From Rhodopirellula europaea 6C (GTDB taxonomy: Bacteria > Planctomycetota > Planctomycetia > Pirellulales > Pirellulaceae), in assembly GCF_000338295.1 (NCBI RefSeq), contig NZ_ANMO01000118.1, positions 1 through 59,663 on the forward strand: DNA of 59,663 nt, read 5' to 3'. A model generated the notes under the pieces. It made no database searches and had not been told where the DNA came from. It was given only the letters and a program-made list of their open reading frames with translations. Every line of letters starts with the position of its first letter. Position 1 is the first letter of the stretch. A program made the position numbers and the translations under genes. Below, piece after piece: positions 45,737 through 55,089 of this stretch.

Positions 45737-47569
45737 TCACAAGTACTTGGCCAGCTCTTCGCCGCGGGTGGCTCTTGCGTCGACCTTGGCGGTCACTTCA
45801 GCGTCTTCCACGAGTGGCGGGGCATGATGCGGTTTGACTCGTGCATCGATGATCAGCGGTCCGCGGCATCCCCAATGCTTGGCCACAACTTGCACTCCGA
45901 CACCGTCGACATCAATCGCTGGGTTGCTGCGTGTGAACGTCAACCACAACCAATTGTTCAGCGTTGCTGTCGCGAACTCAGAATCGTCACACAAAGTGAA
46001 CAACGGAACGCTTTCTAGATTTGGCTGGTTTGCCAAGTGCTCAGTGAGACGTTGAACGTCTTCACGTGACGCGTCGCCGCCGTACTTGGGCGCTTTCACC
46101 GCGATCACTCCGGGCATCACCAACTTCGGTTCTGAAATGCCATCCGGCAGACTAAGACCAGATGGTATCTCCGTCGCGAGTTCTCGAATCGGTTGGCCCG
46201 TCGCCGCGACGACCACTTTGGAACCTTGGTTCAATCCCGTGCCGCTGTAGTCGAGCGTGTCGATCGTCGTCTTGGTGTGGAAATGCAAATCGCGACGCCA
46301 ATCGACTCGGCGAAGGATGTGCTGCATGAATTTGCCAATGTCATGGATCTTGATCGAATCATCTGGGTCGTCGGTGATCCACAAATACTTCGCCAGCGAC
46401 AATTGCCCGTTGCCCAAAATCGCATTGGCCTGCGTCAGCAACTCCTGCGGCTCTTTGGCTTTCAAGTACGGCATGTAACGTTCGCTGCCGATCGCCAACA
46501 ACAACGGATGAACGCCGGCGGCATCAACCGCGTGGACGCCTTTCACTCCGGGGATGACCGTTGGAATGATCGGGTCCGTCAGTTCGTGAATCAATTGCCC
46601 GAACGTAGTGTCCTCTTGCGGAGGCCGGCCAACGACGGTGAACGGCCAAATCGCGTCTTTGCGATGCCAGACATGTTCCACCTTCATGAACGGGAACGGG
46701 TGCTGCAGTGAGTAGTAACCCAAGTGATCGCCAAAGGGTCCTTCGGGCATCGTCGCGGTCGGATCGACTCGTCCCACGATCGCGAAATCAGCGTCGGCGT
46801 AAACCGGCGCATGGGAACCGCGAATCATGCGGACTCGGCGGCCCGACAGAGCACCGGCGAAGGTCAGCTCAGTCAGTCCTTCGGGAAGCGGCATCACTGC
46901 AGCCAGACTCATCGCCGGTGAACCGCCCACCGTGATCGCGACTTGCAATGATTCATCGCGATCCATGGCGGCACGGTGGTGCACTCCGATGCCACGGTGA
47001 ATTTGATAGTGCAATCCGACTTGGTTCTCGGGGTCGTATTCATTGCCTGCCAGCTGAACGCGGTACATGCCCAAGTTGACTCGCATCAGGTTCTCGGGCG
47101 CCGCCGGGTCCGCCGACAGCACTTGTGGCAATGTCACAAAGGAACCGCCATCCATCGGCCATGACTTCAGCGCCGGCAACTCACTCAATCGACACTGGTT
47201 CGCTTGGACGGCACCACTTCGAGTGAATCGCGGCAGCATCGTCAGCGCCGTCATCGGCACGCCCGCGTATCGCATCGGGCTTTTGGGCAACGCCGACGGA
47301 TCCAGTTTGACCTCAATCAATCGACGCACACGTTCTAGCGTGTCACGGAACAAATAGCGGGCTTGGTCCAACGACGCGAACAGGTTCGACGCCATCGGAA
47401 ATTTGCAGCCGCGGACATTGGTGAACAAGATCGCTGGTCCACCTCGCAGATACACGCGACGTTGGATCTCAGCCATTTCCAGAGTTGGATCGACTTCGTC
47501 ATCGACCGTGATCAGTCGACCTCCGGCGCGCAGATCCTCCACGACGTCTCGGGTGCTTCGATGTTTCAA
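45737..47569 (-). CDS. UbiD-family prenylated-FMN decarboxylase
   Basis: A 610-residue UbiD-family enzyme that would remove a carboxyl group from an aromatic or prenylated quinone precursor using prenylated FMN made by a UbiX-type partner. Family motifs are clear: VNLGMYRVQ (about residues 164-172), YQIHRGIGVHH, MPEGPFGDHLGYYS (about 274-287) with the conserved acidic residue, and a C-terminal half ending with TVGRPPQEDTTFGQLIHEL and AIDVDGVGVQVV. It is about 100 residues longer than E. coli UbiD. The start is uncertain: the frame opens at a TTG (47569), no ATG occurs before residue 32, and no ribosome site is seen. No quinone genes adjoin, so pathway assignment (menaquinone or aromatic acid) stays open. 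Confidence 0.85.
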   Translation of the reverse strand: MKHRSTRDVVEDLRAGGRLITVDDEVDPTLEMAEIQRRVYLRGGPAILFTNVRGCKFPMASNLFASLDQARYLFRDTLERVRRLIEVKLDPSALPKSPMRYAGVPMTALTMLPRFTRSGAVQANQCRLSELPALKSWPMDGGSFVTLPQVLSADPAAPENLMRVNLGMYRVQLAGNEYDPENQVGLHYQIHRGIGVHHRAAMDRDESLQVAITVGGSPAMSLAAVMPLPEGLTELTFAGALSGRRVRMIRGSHAPVYADADFAIVGRVDPTATMPEGPFGDHLGYYSLQHPFPFMKVEHVWHRKDAIWPFTVVGRPPQEDTTFGQLIHELTDPIIPTVIPGVKGVHAVDAAGVHPLLLAIGSERYMPYLKAKEPQELLTQANAILGNGQLSLAKYLWITDDPDDSIKIHDIGKFMQHILRRVDWRRDLHFHTKTTIDTLDYSGTGLNQGSKVVVAATGQPIRELATEIPSGLSLPDGISEPKLVMPGVIAVKAPKYGGDASREDVQRLTEHLANQPNLESVPLFTLCDDSEFATATLNNWLWLTFTRSNPAIDVDGVGVQVVAKHWGCRGPLIIDARVKPHHAPPLVEDAEVTAKVDARATRGEELAKYL

Positions 47570-47674
47570 CGCGAAAACTTTCAGACGAGAACCAGGAATC
47601 CGATCGATTGACCGCCAAGCCAGCCGAGTTCACAACGGGTCGGCGAGCGAGATTCTTCGATCGAATTCAACCGA

Positions 47675-47941
47675 TCATTTGAATTCGTCTTCGAACGCAG
47701 CGAAGTCGTCGCCACCCTCGGCCACAAATTCTCCACCTCCGAAATCATCGCCTTCCGCGGGAACGGCTTCGAATTCGTCGCCTTCGACGACCTCGATCTC
47801 TTCGCCGTCCGCCATCATCTCTTCCTCACCGGCGGGAACCACCGCTGCGGCAGGTCGAGGCTTGCGGTTTTTGAATCCGACCACGACCACTGCCAGAATC
47901 ATCGTGAGCAAGAAAACGACCCAGCAAATGAAATAGATCAT
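47675..47941 (-). CDS. Small membrane protein with acidic tail
   Basis: An 88-residue protein from the ATG at 47941: one transmembrane helix (MIYFICWVVFLLTMILAVVVVGF), a short basic stop-transfer segment (KNRKPRP), then a ~55-residue acidic tail dominated by Glu, Asp, Gly and Ala. A GTG start at 48001 would put 20 residues before the helix. The layout suggests an inner-membrane protein with a charged soluble tail. I recognise no family. Confidence 0.55.
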   Translation of the reverse strand: MIYFICWVVFLLTMILAVVVVGFKNRKPRPAAAVVPAGEEEMMADGEEIEVVEGDEFEAVPAEGDDFGGGEFVAEGGDDFAAFEDEFK

Positions 47942-48132
47942 GGGAGACAGGTCAGCCGGAAAAAGTGAAGGTCGTGGGGCGAATCGAGAAAGACGCCCCA
48001 CATCCTAATTGCCACTGGTCGAGTCGGCAAATTCGGCTCCGGCAATCTGCTGAAGCCGCTTTTTCCCGTACTATCTCGCCCACATTCCGGCCAATCGCTG
48101 ATCCCGATGCGGCCCCCAACCGGGGAATTCGC

Positions 48133-49914
48133 TCAGCGGGTGTAGCTCAGACCAAAATGGATGCCTTGCACGTAAAACGTGCTGTCTCGCATCGATGGTG
48201 CGGGAAGGTTGTTGTTGGCGTCGTTGATGTTTCGATCAAAGATGCCAGAGACCTGAATCGCATCGGACATGGCCATCAAGTGGTAACCGATCGTGACGTC
48301 GAAGTGGTTGAATCGGTGCCATCCCAGGTTCACGTCCAGCTCAGGGACCCAACCGAACGTGTCGCTGGTGAAGGTGCCTTCGTTGGTGTCCGGATCGACG
48401 AACAGTCCGCCGTCTTGCGGGGTGTCCGGAGGCCCAACCGTTGTGCTGCCTTGACGATCCGCCGTGCGACGAACGTTGCCGAACGCGGCCTTGGCCAACC
48501 AGTTGAAGCTCCAGCAACCTTCGCGGTAGCGACCGGCCAAACCAAATTGGGCTCCGTGGAATTCGTTGGTCGCTTCGAAGGAATCACGAATCGAGATGTA
48601 GTTGCCCGCGTCGGTTCCTTCGGTCAGCGTTGAACTGGATGAGATGTTCAGTCCCTCGGACAATCGCATGTACTGGTAACCATACAAAACGTCGAAGGTC
48701 GTTCCCAAACCGCCTCGCCAAAATTGACGCACCGAGATATCACCGCCGTGCAGTTCGCTGTAAGCATCCACGCCGACCGCACCAAAGCGACCATTGATGG
48801 CGGGATCCACCGGTGCATTCGGGAAGACGACCACGTTGGAATCTTCCGCGTCTGTTGCGACGTTGAAGAACGGAATCGCGAGCACATCGAAGTTTCTTTG
48901 GTCAGCACTGAAGCTGTAGTTTTCATCGCCAGCGACCCAGCCCCGGAAAACCAGGCTGCGGCATTGATGGTTGTCCAACCACAAGCCAAGCGTCAAACGA
49001 CCGCCGGCCGTTGCATCTTTCAACACGCTGTCGTCGCCAGCCAAGACCGTGCCCGTATCCAGTGATCCGGTGTCCGGTGCCGTGTCGGTTGTGACCAAAG
49101 CTGGCAATCGATCGCCTTTGCGGAACATGATCATCAACTCAGCCGATCCAAACCAACGATTGGGATCAACACAGATCGCTCCGGCAGGACCGCACGAAGG
49201 CCCACACATTCCATCGCAGCCGCCGTAGCCGCAACTGTCGCAGCCATACGATTCGAATCCGCACCCTGGACCTTCCAGTCCACAGCCCACGTCGAATCCG
49301 CACCCGCAACCTTCGATTCCACAACCGGGCCCTTCCATGCCGCATCCCGGCCCATGGAAGTTCATCGATGTGCCTGAGCCGACGATGGTTTCACCGGCAA
49401 ATGTCGGATGTTCCATGATGGCAACCGAGCCAGATGTCTTTTGCAGCACGCGGCCTCGGTGACTCGATCCGGTCGACTGGATGATGCGAACCCCTTCCCT
49501 CGGAACGCCATGGGCACCGGAGGAAGGATGAACCGACATGGCCGAAACAGGCCGAACGATTTGTGCGTTGGAAGGCTGCGAGTTTGAGCCCACAACTTCG
49601 CCCAGTTTTCGCAGTCGCAAACCGCCCGGTTCGTCCATGACTTGCAGGCCGTCAACTTCCGCGTCGGAGGTGACTTCCATGTCGTCATAAACGACTTCGT
49701 CGATTTGAATGCGGCTGAGTTGCGGCGAAGAATCGGGATACAATTCCCAATCGCCCGTTGTCTTCTCAGCAGCACTTCCAGGTGCTTGATACGTTCCGCG
49801 GTCCGGCTTTTTGACACGGACCTGAGCTGCCAATGGTGAACACGCCAGGCATGCCACAAGGACAGCACAGTTTTTCGCAAACCGGGGAAGTCGGCGCCAG
49901 ATCAAAGAGTTCAT
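48133..49914 (-). CDS. BBP7-family beta-barrel outer-membrane protein
   Basis: A 593-residue planctomycete BBP7 (putative beta-barrel porin-7) protein. It has an N-terminal hydrophobic segment (FAKNCAVLVACLACSPLAAQ), a ~140-residue linker, then a Gly-Cys-rich block (about residues 185-230, GPGCGMEGPGCGIEGCGCG-type, 16 or so Cys). The BBP7 barrel starts at NRWFGSAELMIMFRKGDRLPALVTT and ends GIHFGLSYTR with a typical C-terminal strand. Internal GRLTLGLWLD, FGAVGVDAYSELHGGDISVRQF and FGLAGRYREGCWSF are family-like. The Gly-Cys repeats may cross-link the barrel to the Cys-rich wall. Divergent from the Ntn hydrolase gene. Confidence 0.88.
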   Translation of the reverse strand: MNSLIWRRLPRFAKNCAVLVACLACSPLAAQVRVKKPDRGTYQAPGSAAEKTTGDWELYPDSSPQLSRIQIDEVVYDDMEVTSDAEVDGLQVMDEPGGLRLRKLGEVVGSNSQPSNAQIVRPVSAMSVHPSSGAHGVPREGVRIIQSTGSSHRGRVLQKTSGSVAIMEHPTFAGETIVGSGTSMNFHGPGCGMEGPGCGIEGCGCGFDVGCGLEGPGCGFESYGCDSCGYGGCDGMCGPSCGPAGAICVDPNRWFGSAELMIMFRKGDRLPALVTTDTAPDTGSLDTGTVLAGDDSVLKDATAGGRLTLGLWLDNHQCRSLVFRGWVAGDENYSFSADQRNFDVLAIPFFNVATDAEDSNVVVFPNAPVDPAINGRFGAVGVDAYSELHGGDISVRQFWRGGLGTTFDVLYGYQYMRLSEGLNISSSSTLTEGTDAGNYISIRDSFEATNEFHGAQFGLAGRYREGCWSFNWLAKAAFGNVRRTADRQGSTTVGPPDTPQDGGLFVDPDTNEGTFTSDTFGWVPELDVNLGWHRFNHFDVTIGYHLMAMSDAIQVSGIFDRNINDANNNLPAPSMRDSTFYVQGIHFGLSYTR

Positions 49915-50280
49915 GGGGTGTTTCGCTTGGATTCAATCGTCGGGGGTAGTCGCGAATCGGAGTGACCGGCGGGCTCGGAGCGTGCTTTCCACACGCGACC
50001 TCGCGCAACACCAGATGCCACGTGAACTGGTATCGGATGGGATGATCGTGACGGTTGAGCCGTTTTGGCAAACTTTGCGGGTTAGGCCGCGGTTAAGGCT
50101 GAACCGCAGTTTCACGCTGGCCGTGTTTCACGGTTGTCATTGAGGTCGATATCGGCACCGGCAAAACGAAATCGGCTTTCGCTCATCGAATTTGCTACGA
50201 TGAATTCGCGAACGAGGCGTCCTGCAATGGCCTTCACGTTCGCTCTTGTCGCCGCCCACTCACTGCCGGAGTCCACGCTC
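49915..50280. promoter_or_regulatory. Divergent intergenic region
   Basis: About 365 bases between BBP7 (minus) and the Ntn-hydrolase-type gene (plus). I see nothing more than the promoters implied by the arrangement. An in-frame upstream extension of the latter gene overlaps it but lacks coding signs. Confidence 0.4.
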
Positions 50281-51429
50281 ATGCGTTTGCGCCGAAACAG
50301 CCATTCCACCCGACGAATTCATTCCGTCTCCGGACTCGGCCTCGCATTGCTTGCCGCGATGGTTGGTGCTTTCACCATCACGACAATCCGGCCCGCTACC
50401 GCGTGCACCGTGATGCGGATGACCATCCAGGGACAATTGGTGATCGCCCGAAATCACGATTGGCCGTTTGGCGAAGCACTCGTGATCACCAACCATCGTG
50501 GCATCGAGAAAACATCGCTTGCGCCGATCAAACCCGCGACCTGGGTATCCAAATACGGCAGCGTTTCGTTTTGCCAGTTCGGCCGCGAAATTCCGTTTGC
50601 TGGGATGAACGAAAAAGGACTGACGGTTGATTTGTTGCATTTGCCTGGAGCCACCTTTCCGGATCCTGTTGCGGTGGAAGCCGATCCAAACCTCACGGCG
50701 GTCAACGCGATTCAGTGGGTTCAGTACCAACTCGACACCGCCGAAACCGTCGCGGAAGTCGTCGACAGTCTTTCCACCATCGTGCCGATTCCAATGCTGC
50801 CGAAGGTCGAAACCGTTCACTACTTCGTCACCGATGCGACAGGCGATGTTGCTGTGGTCGAGTTCATCGACGGCAAAGCGGTGGTCCGACACGGCGACCA
50901 ATACCGCCTGGACGACGGAAAGCCAAAGACTCACGCGTGCGTGTTGGCCAATTCGTCCTGGGAAGATTCGCAAACGGAACTGCTGAACAACTCCAGCCGA
51001 ATGCGTTACGGCCGTGGAGTCCGCTTGGTCGAAATGGCAAATGACATCGGCTCCAAAACGGCTCCCGTCGATTACGCCACTCGATGTTTGCAAATGGTCG
51101 CCCAAGGGCCGCTGACTCAGTGGAACTTGATCTACCAACCCGAAGAGCGTCGGATCCACTTCCGCACACAAAGCTCGCCACAACGGCGATGGATCGACCT
51201 GGATGATCTGTCTTTCGATCCGGAGCAGACTCCTCAGGCGATCGACATTGATCGCAACATCGATGGAAACGTGGCGTCGCACATGCAATCGGTCACCGAT
51301 GCGGACAACGAACGCATCGTCAACCATGCGTTTGACCATTTCGTTCCCGCTGGTCTGCCCAGCCTGATGATCAAACAGCTTCTACTGGACTATCCGAACA
51401 AGTTTCGATCGGCTCAAACCGCTCCCTGA
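50281..51429 (+). CDS. Choloylglycine hydrolase-like (Ntn) amidase, exported
   Basis: A linear-amide C-N hydrolase of the choloylglycine hydrolase/penicillin V acylase fold, 382 residues from the ATG at 50281. This start gives a signal segment (LGLALLAAMVGAFTITTIRPATA) that ends directly before Cys42 in CTVMRM, the expected N-terminal nucleophile. Further active-site features are RNHDWPFG (Arg57, Asp60) and an Asn-containing FAGMNEKGLTVDLL. An in-frame start at 50134 adds 49 residues that hide the signal peptide. Substrate may be an N-acyl amino acid or lactone; bile acids are unlikely in a marine planctomycete. No neighbouring gene indicates the pathway. Confidence 0.82.
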   Translation: MRLRRNSHSTRRIHSVSGLGLALLAAMVGAFTITTIRPATACTVMRMTIQGQLVIARNHDWPFGEALVITNHRGIEKTSLAPIKPATWVSKYGSVSFCQFGREIPFAGMNEKGLTVDLLHLPGATFPDPVAVEADPNLTAVNAIQWVQYQLDTAETVAEVVDSLSTIVPIPMLPKVETVHYFVTDATGDVAVVEFIDGKAVVRHGDQYRLDDGKPKTHACVLANSSWEDSQTELLNNSSRMRYGRGVRLVEMANDIGSKTAPVDYATRCLQMVAQGPLTQWNLIYQPEERRIHFRTQSSPQRRWIDLDDLSFDPEQTPQAIDIDRNIDGNVASHMQSVTDADNERIVNHAFDHFVPAGLPSLMIKQLLLDYPNKFRSAQTAP

Positions 51430-51744
51430 ATCTGGGTTGCGCGTCGGGAAACTAGCTTTCTCGAAAAATTCTTTTGAGGAACGGAACCCCCTCCACGGGG
51501 AGACTATCCGCTTCTATGAAGCTGAGCGGAACGTTAGACGGACCAGAAAGCGTCGCTCAAGCACGCAATTTTCCCGCTGCGCAGCGAACGACGAACGCTC
51601 ATTTCTGTTCACCAAACCTTCACTTTGAGCTTCGCTGTTTCTTCACATTTGTTTCCTAGAGTCCCGCCCAAATCACTGACGGCGGCAAATCAGCGATGAC
51701 GCTTTCCGCCGTTCTCACCCCACATAATTCGCTGGAAGAAACGA
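51430..51744. other. Intergenic gap
   Basis: About 315 bases between the Ntn-hydrolase gene and the DUF1559 gene, with no supportable gene or repeat. The 60-residue open frames in it lack family features and a ribosome site. Confidence 0.45.
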
Positions 51745-52749
51745 ATGACCTGCCTGACGACCCAATCGAGTCGCCGAACCTCTGCCCACCAGTGCTCCGC
51801 TCCGATCACCAAGCGTTCCGCCACATCAACTCGCGGATTCACGCTGGTCGAGTTGTTGGTTGTGATCGCCATCATCGGCGTCCTGGTTGGACTTCTGCTG
51901 CCGGCGGTTCAGTCCGCTCGCGAAGCCGCACGTCGCATGCAATGCAGTAACAACCTCAAACAAATTGGCTTGGGACTTCACGTTTATCACGACACATTCA
52001 ATAAGTTCCCCTACGGCTGGGACAACCGCGGCATGACCTGGAGCGGTCACATCTTGCCGCAGATCGAACAAGCCAACCTGTACCAAACCCTGATCTTCCA
52101 AGAGTCGGGGCTTGGCAACTGGGCGACCGACGATGGCCCCAACGAAGAGGCCTGCGAAACGGTCATCCCGACCTATCGTTGCCCCAGCATGGCGCTGCCA
52201 TTGCACATGGATTACAACGGAATCCCACAACGCGTGCCCGCCAGCTACCGCGGCGTTGCCGGAACCTTGGCAACCTCCGACGACACTAGCACCGCACTAC
52301 CCGACACGATTTCATTGGAAAGCTTGGATCAAGACGGCATCTTCTATGCCTGCAGCAAAACCAAGTTCCGTGACATCCTGGACGGAACGTCCAACACGAT
52401 CATGATCGGCGAAAGCTACAACAACCCGAAGTTCGTCAAAGACGGCCAGGGCATGGACTACTGGTATATCGGTGCTCCACAAACCGATCCTTGCCGTTGC
52501 GACGGCGGAACTGGCGGAACGGAATTCTCCGAAGTCGCTGGCGTTACGATCACTCCGGTCAACGCTGTCATCCGTGCTCCACTGATGAGCGGTCGATTGA
52601 TGGAACTGTCTTTCGGCAGCTACCACATTGGTGGTGCTCACTTCCTGAAATGCGATGGCTCGGTGACCTTCTTGACCGAATCGCTGGCCGAAGACGTCTA
52701 CGATGCCCTGGGCTCACGTGACGGCGGCGAGATCCCCAGCGAACTCTGA
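51745..52749 (+). CDS. DUF1559 prepilin-like protein
   Basis: A 334-residue exported or pseudopilin-like protein. The type IV prepilin N-terminal segment RGFTLVELLVVIAIIGVLVGLLLPAVQSAREAARRMQC is at about residues 30-67, after a 29-residue basic/Ser-Thr leader; cleavage would be expected after Gly31. The DUF1559 body follows (LKQIGLGLHVYHDTFNKFP; GTSNTIMIGES) and the C-terminal His-x-x-x-x-x-Asp-Gly motif is GGAHFLKCDGSVTFLTESL. GGAAG precedes the ATG by six bases. The small lipoprotein 51 bases downstream is its usual companion. The family is hugely expanded in planctomycetes and its role is unproven. Confidence 0.92.
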   Translation: MTCLTTQSSRRTSAHQCSAPITKRSATSTRGFTLVELLVVIAIIGVLVGLLLPAVQSAREAARRMQCSNNLKQIGLGLHVYHDTFNKFPYGWDNRGMTWSGHILPQIEQANLYQTLIFQESGLGNWATDDGPNEEACETVIPTYRCPSMALPLHMDYNGIPQRVPASYRGVAGTLATSDDTSTALPDTISLESLDQDGIFYACSKTKFRDILDGTSNTIMIGESYNNPKFVKDGQGMDYWYIGAPQTDPCRCDGGTGGTEFSEVAGVTITPVNAVIRAPLMSGRLMELSFGSYHIGGAHFLKCDGSVTFLTESLAEDVYDALGSRDGGEIPSEL

Positions 52750-52800
52750 TTCGCAGTTCGCCCATCACATTCCATCCGACAACACATTGAACTTTCAATC

Positions 52801-53313
52801 ATGGCTATGAACTCAGCAATCCAACGAGCGATGGCGCTGACATTGGTCGCCTGCCTCGCACTCACCTTGGCAACCAGCACGGGTTGCGGACCAAGTGCCC
52901 AAGCAGACTACGCATCGATCGGCTTGGTCCCGATCACCGGGAACGTCACCTTAGACGGCCAACCTCTCGAAGGAGCCGTGGTGATGTTCGAGTCGCCCGA
53001 CACGACGTTCTGCTATGGAACGACGGACGCGGAAGGCAACTACGAGATCAAATTCAACAGCGAAGTGATGGGCGTTCCTCCGGGAGAAAAAGTCGTGCGA
53101 ATCAGCACCACCGCCTCGACCGGTGAAGTTGACACGGAAGGCGCTGATGAAGATGACGATGACGCCGCGGCTCGACGCAAAAAGAAGAAGAAACGCAATC
53201 CGAACGAGCAGGTCCCTGAAGCCTACAACGAGAATTCGCAAATCAAAGCCACCGTCAGCGACAGCCAAACCGTTTACGACTTCGCACTGAAGTCCGACGG
53301 CTCACCGCTTTAA
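52801..53313 (+). CDS. Small lipoprotein, carboxypeptidase-regulatory-like
   Basis: A 170-residue lipoprotein: signal peptide and lipobox STGC (Cys29). The mature part is a beta-sandwich of the carboxypeptidase-regulatory-like type (VTLDGQPLEGAVVMFESPDT; GTTDAEGNYEIKF; GEKVVRIST). An Asp/Glu run and then a Lys/Arg run (DDDDAAARRKKKKKR) occupy residues ~118-138. It ends VYDFALKSDGSPL, a common end for these DUF1559 partners. Probably cotranscribed with the DUF1559 gene. A family B repeat begins 12 bases after the stop. Unrelated to peptidase activity. Confidence 0.8.
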   Translation: MAMNSAIQRAMALTLVACLALTLATSTGCGPSAQADYASIGLVPITGNVTLDGQPLEGAVVMFESPDTTFCYGTTDAEGNYEIKFNSEVMGVPPGEKVVRISTTASTGEVDTEGADEDDDDAAARRKKKKKRNPNEQVPEAYNENSQIKATVSDSQTVYDFALKSDGSPL

Positions 53314-53325
53314 GGTCCACGTGAC

Positions 53326-53385
53326 GTAGCGGAAGGGCGCGAGCCCTCCGGTTCCTCACCGGGCGGCTTGCGCCACACCGCTAAC
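53326..53385 (+). repeat. Repeat family B, copy 2 (3'-end element)
   Basis: Second 60-base copy (GTAGCGGAAGGGCGCGAGCC to CACCGCTAAC) with the same CCGGT/ACCGG stem. It lies just after the lipoprotein stop, the same relation as copy 1 to its gene. Confidence 0.7.
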
Positions 53386-53460
53386 ATCGCCACTTGTTGT
53401 TCACGCGTTGCTAAGGATTCGCCCGGTCAGCCGCCAGCTGGTTAACGGGCTGTTGATTGA

Positions 53461-53554
53461 GTCGTATACCGAATGACAACAATTAGCCGATGGGCGTTAG
53501 CCCCGGTTGGCGTCTGATAACCGCCGCTAACACGGTACGGCTCATTAAATCAAC
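53461..53554. repeat. Hairpin repeat family A, copy 2
   Basis: A ~94-base copy of the unit at 34342-34437, with the same GTTAGCCCCGGTT stem arm and CCGCTAAC return arm. It sits in the gap between the lipoprotein gene and hisS. Confidence 0.75.
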
Positions 53555-53560
53555 CTCAAC

Positions 53561-53596
53561 AACAACGGGTGCTTCCTAAAGGGAGCACCCGTTGTT
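53561..53596 (-). terminator. Hairpin after hisS
   Basis: AACAACGGGTGCT (53561-53573) pairs exactly with AGCACCCGTTGTT (53584-53596). It lies 51 bases after the hisS stop on the minus strand. There is no long T-run, so it may be a partial terminator. Confidence 0.6.
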
Positions 53597-53646
53597 CGTG
53601 CGCCGAAATGATACGGCGTCGTCCTGATCGACCGTGCAAAAGCGGC

Positions 53647-54975
53647 CTACGAAGTTGCCGCTTGGATCGCTTCGATCAACGATTGCGGCGAATCGTGTGA
53701 GTAAGCCACGTCTTGCGACTCTTTGGTTGATAGCGTTTTGACTTGCACCGTGCCGGCTTCCCATTCGTTGCCGCCCGCGATGAGAGCGACGGCGAAACCT
53801 TGTGAGTCGGCGTACTTGAGTTGCTGTCCCAGCTTCTTGGGTTCCGGATAAACTTCGGTGCCAATTCCAGCATCGCGAAGCTGCGAGGCCAACTTCAAAT
53901 AGTCATCCCGGTGTCCCTTGTCGAAGAACGGAACGAACACCGCACAGGGTTTGCTGACACCCGACAATCGACCGAGGCTTTCCAGCGCGGCGAGCAATCG
54001 GTCCAGACCCAGCGACGCACCAATGCCAGGCAGATGTTGCTTGGTGTACAGCCCCGCCAAGTTGTCGTAGCGGCCACCGCTGCAAACGCTGCCGATGCCG
54101 GGCAATTCGTCCAGCGTCGTTTCAAAGATGACTCCGGTGTAGTAGTCCAACCCGCGAGCGATCGAGACATCGATCTTCAAACGGTCCGGGCTGACTCCGG
54201 ACGCCAAGGCACCACGATAAATTTGGGTCAAACGTTCGATGCCTGCCGCGGCGGTTTCATTGCCACCGGTGATCTCGGGCAGCGATGCCAAGATGGACTC
54301 CGCGTCGCCGTCGCACTCTGCCAATCGCAACACCGCGTCAGCTTGCTCGGCCGTCACACCAGCGGATTCGACCATCTCATTGGCCGTTTTTTCGCGGCCG
54401 ATCTTTCCGAGCTTGTCGAGACTTCGCAGCACCGGTGTCGTTTTGTCGGCCAATCCCAACGATTCCAACAACCCGGTCAAGATCGCCCGGTTGTTGATGC
54501 TGATCGTGAACGCATCGATCCCGATCGCTCGCAACAACGCATCGATCACGCAGACCGCTTCGATGTCCGCCAGTTCCGATGTGGTGCCAATCGTGTCAAA
54601 GTCACACTGCACAAATTCGCGGTACCGGCCTTCTTGTGGTTTCTCACCACGCCACACCGGAGCGATGTGATAACGCTTGAATGGCGTCCCCAACGTGCCA
54701 ATGTGCTGCGCGGCAAAGCGAGCCAATGGCACCGTCAGGTCAAACCGCATGCCGACGGGGCGACCGCCGTTGTCTTCAAACGAGTAAAGCTGCCGATCGG
54801 TTTCGTCGCTGCCTTTGCCGGTCAAAATTTCCAGGTGTTCGAGCGTCGGTGTGTCGATCGGTGCGAACCCAAAACTGCGAAACACTTCGCGAGCGGTTTG
54901 CATCAATTGTTCCCGCGGAATCATCGCGGCGGGCAAGTAGTCGCGGAATCCCTTCAGCGTGCGAGGTTGGATCAT
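53647..54975 (-). CDS. hisS: Histidyl-tRNA synthetase
   Basis: A class II aminoacyl-tRNA synthetase charging tRNA-His, 442 residues from the ATG at 54975, where MIQPRTLKGFRDYLP matches the family start; a longer frame from 55083 adds 36 residues. Motif 2 is in FKRYHIAPVWRGEKPQEGRYREFVQCDFD, with GMRFDLTVPLARF before it. IARGLDYYTGVIFE is the histidine-binding HisA motif and GIGASLGLDRLLAAL carries motif 3. The anticodon-binding domain is the last ~95 residues (CAVFVPFFDKGHRDDYLKLA). Likely cotranscribed with the YkgJ-type gene 114 bases upstream. Confidence 0.96.
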   Translation of the reverse strand: MIQPRTLKGFRDYLPAAMIPREQLMQTAREVFRSFGFAPIDTPTLEHLEILTGKGSDETDRQLYSFEDNGGRPVGMRFDLTVPLARFAAQHIGTLGTPFKRYHIAPVWRGEKPQEGRYREFVQCDFDTIGTTSELADIEAVCVIDALLRAIGIDAFTISINNRAILTGLLESLGLADKTTPVLRSLDKLGKIGREKTANEMVESAGVTAEQADAVLRLAECDGDAESILASLPEITGGNETAAAGIERLTQIYRGALASGVSPDRLKIDVSIARGLDYYTGVIFETTLDELPGIGSVCSGGRYDNLAGLYTKQHLPGIGASLGLDRLLAALESLGRLSGVSKPCAVFVPFFDKGHRDDYLKLASQLRDAGIGTEVYPEPKKLGQQLKYADSQGFAVALIAGGNEWEAGTVQVKTLSTKESQDVAYSHDSPQSLIEAIQAATS

Positions 54976-55089
54976 GGAGGTCGGTGAGGGGTGAATGGGA
55001 AGAAGGAAAGTGGAGGGTGTGAGTCGTAGCGGAAGTCGCCAAGACTTTCGGTTGGCATCCAAGTCTGCCAAAACTCTTGACAAGGTCCG

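Noticed and set aside
53821-54987. 388-codon frame opposite hisS
   Set aside because: hisS is unmistakable on the other strand; this is its antisense shadow.
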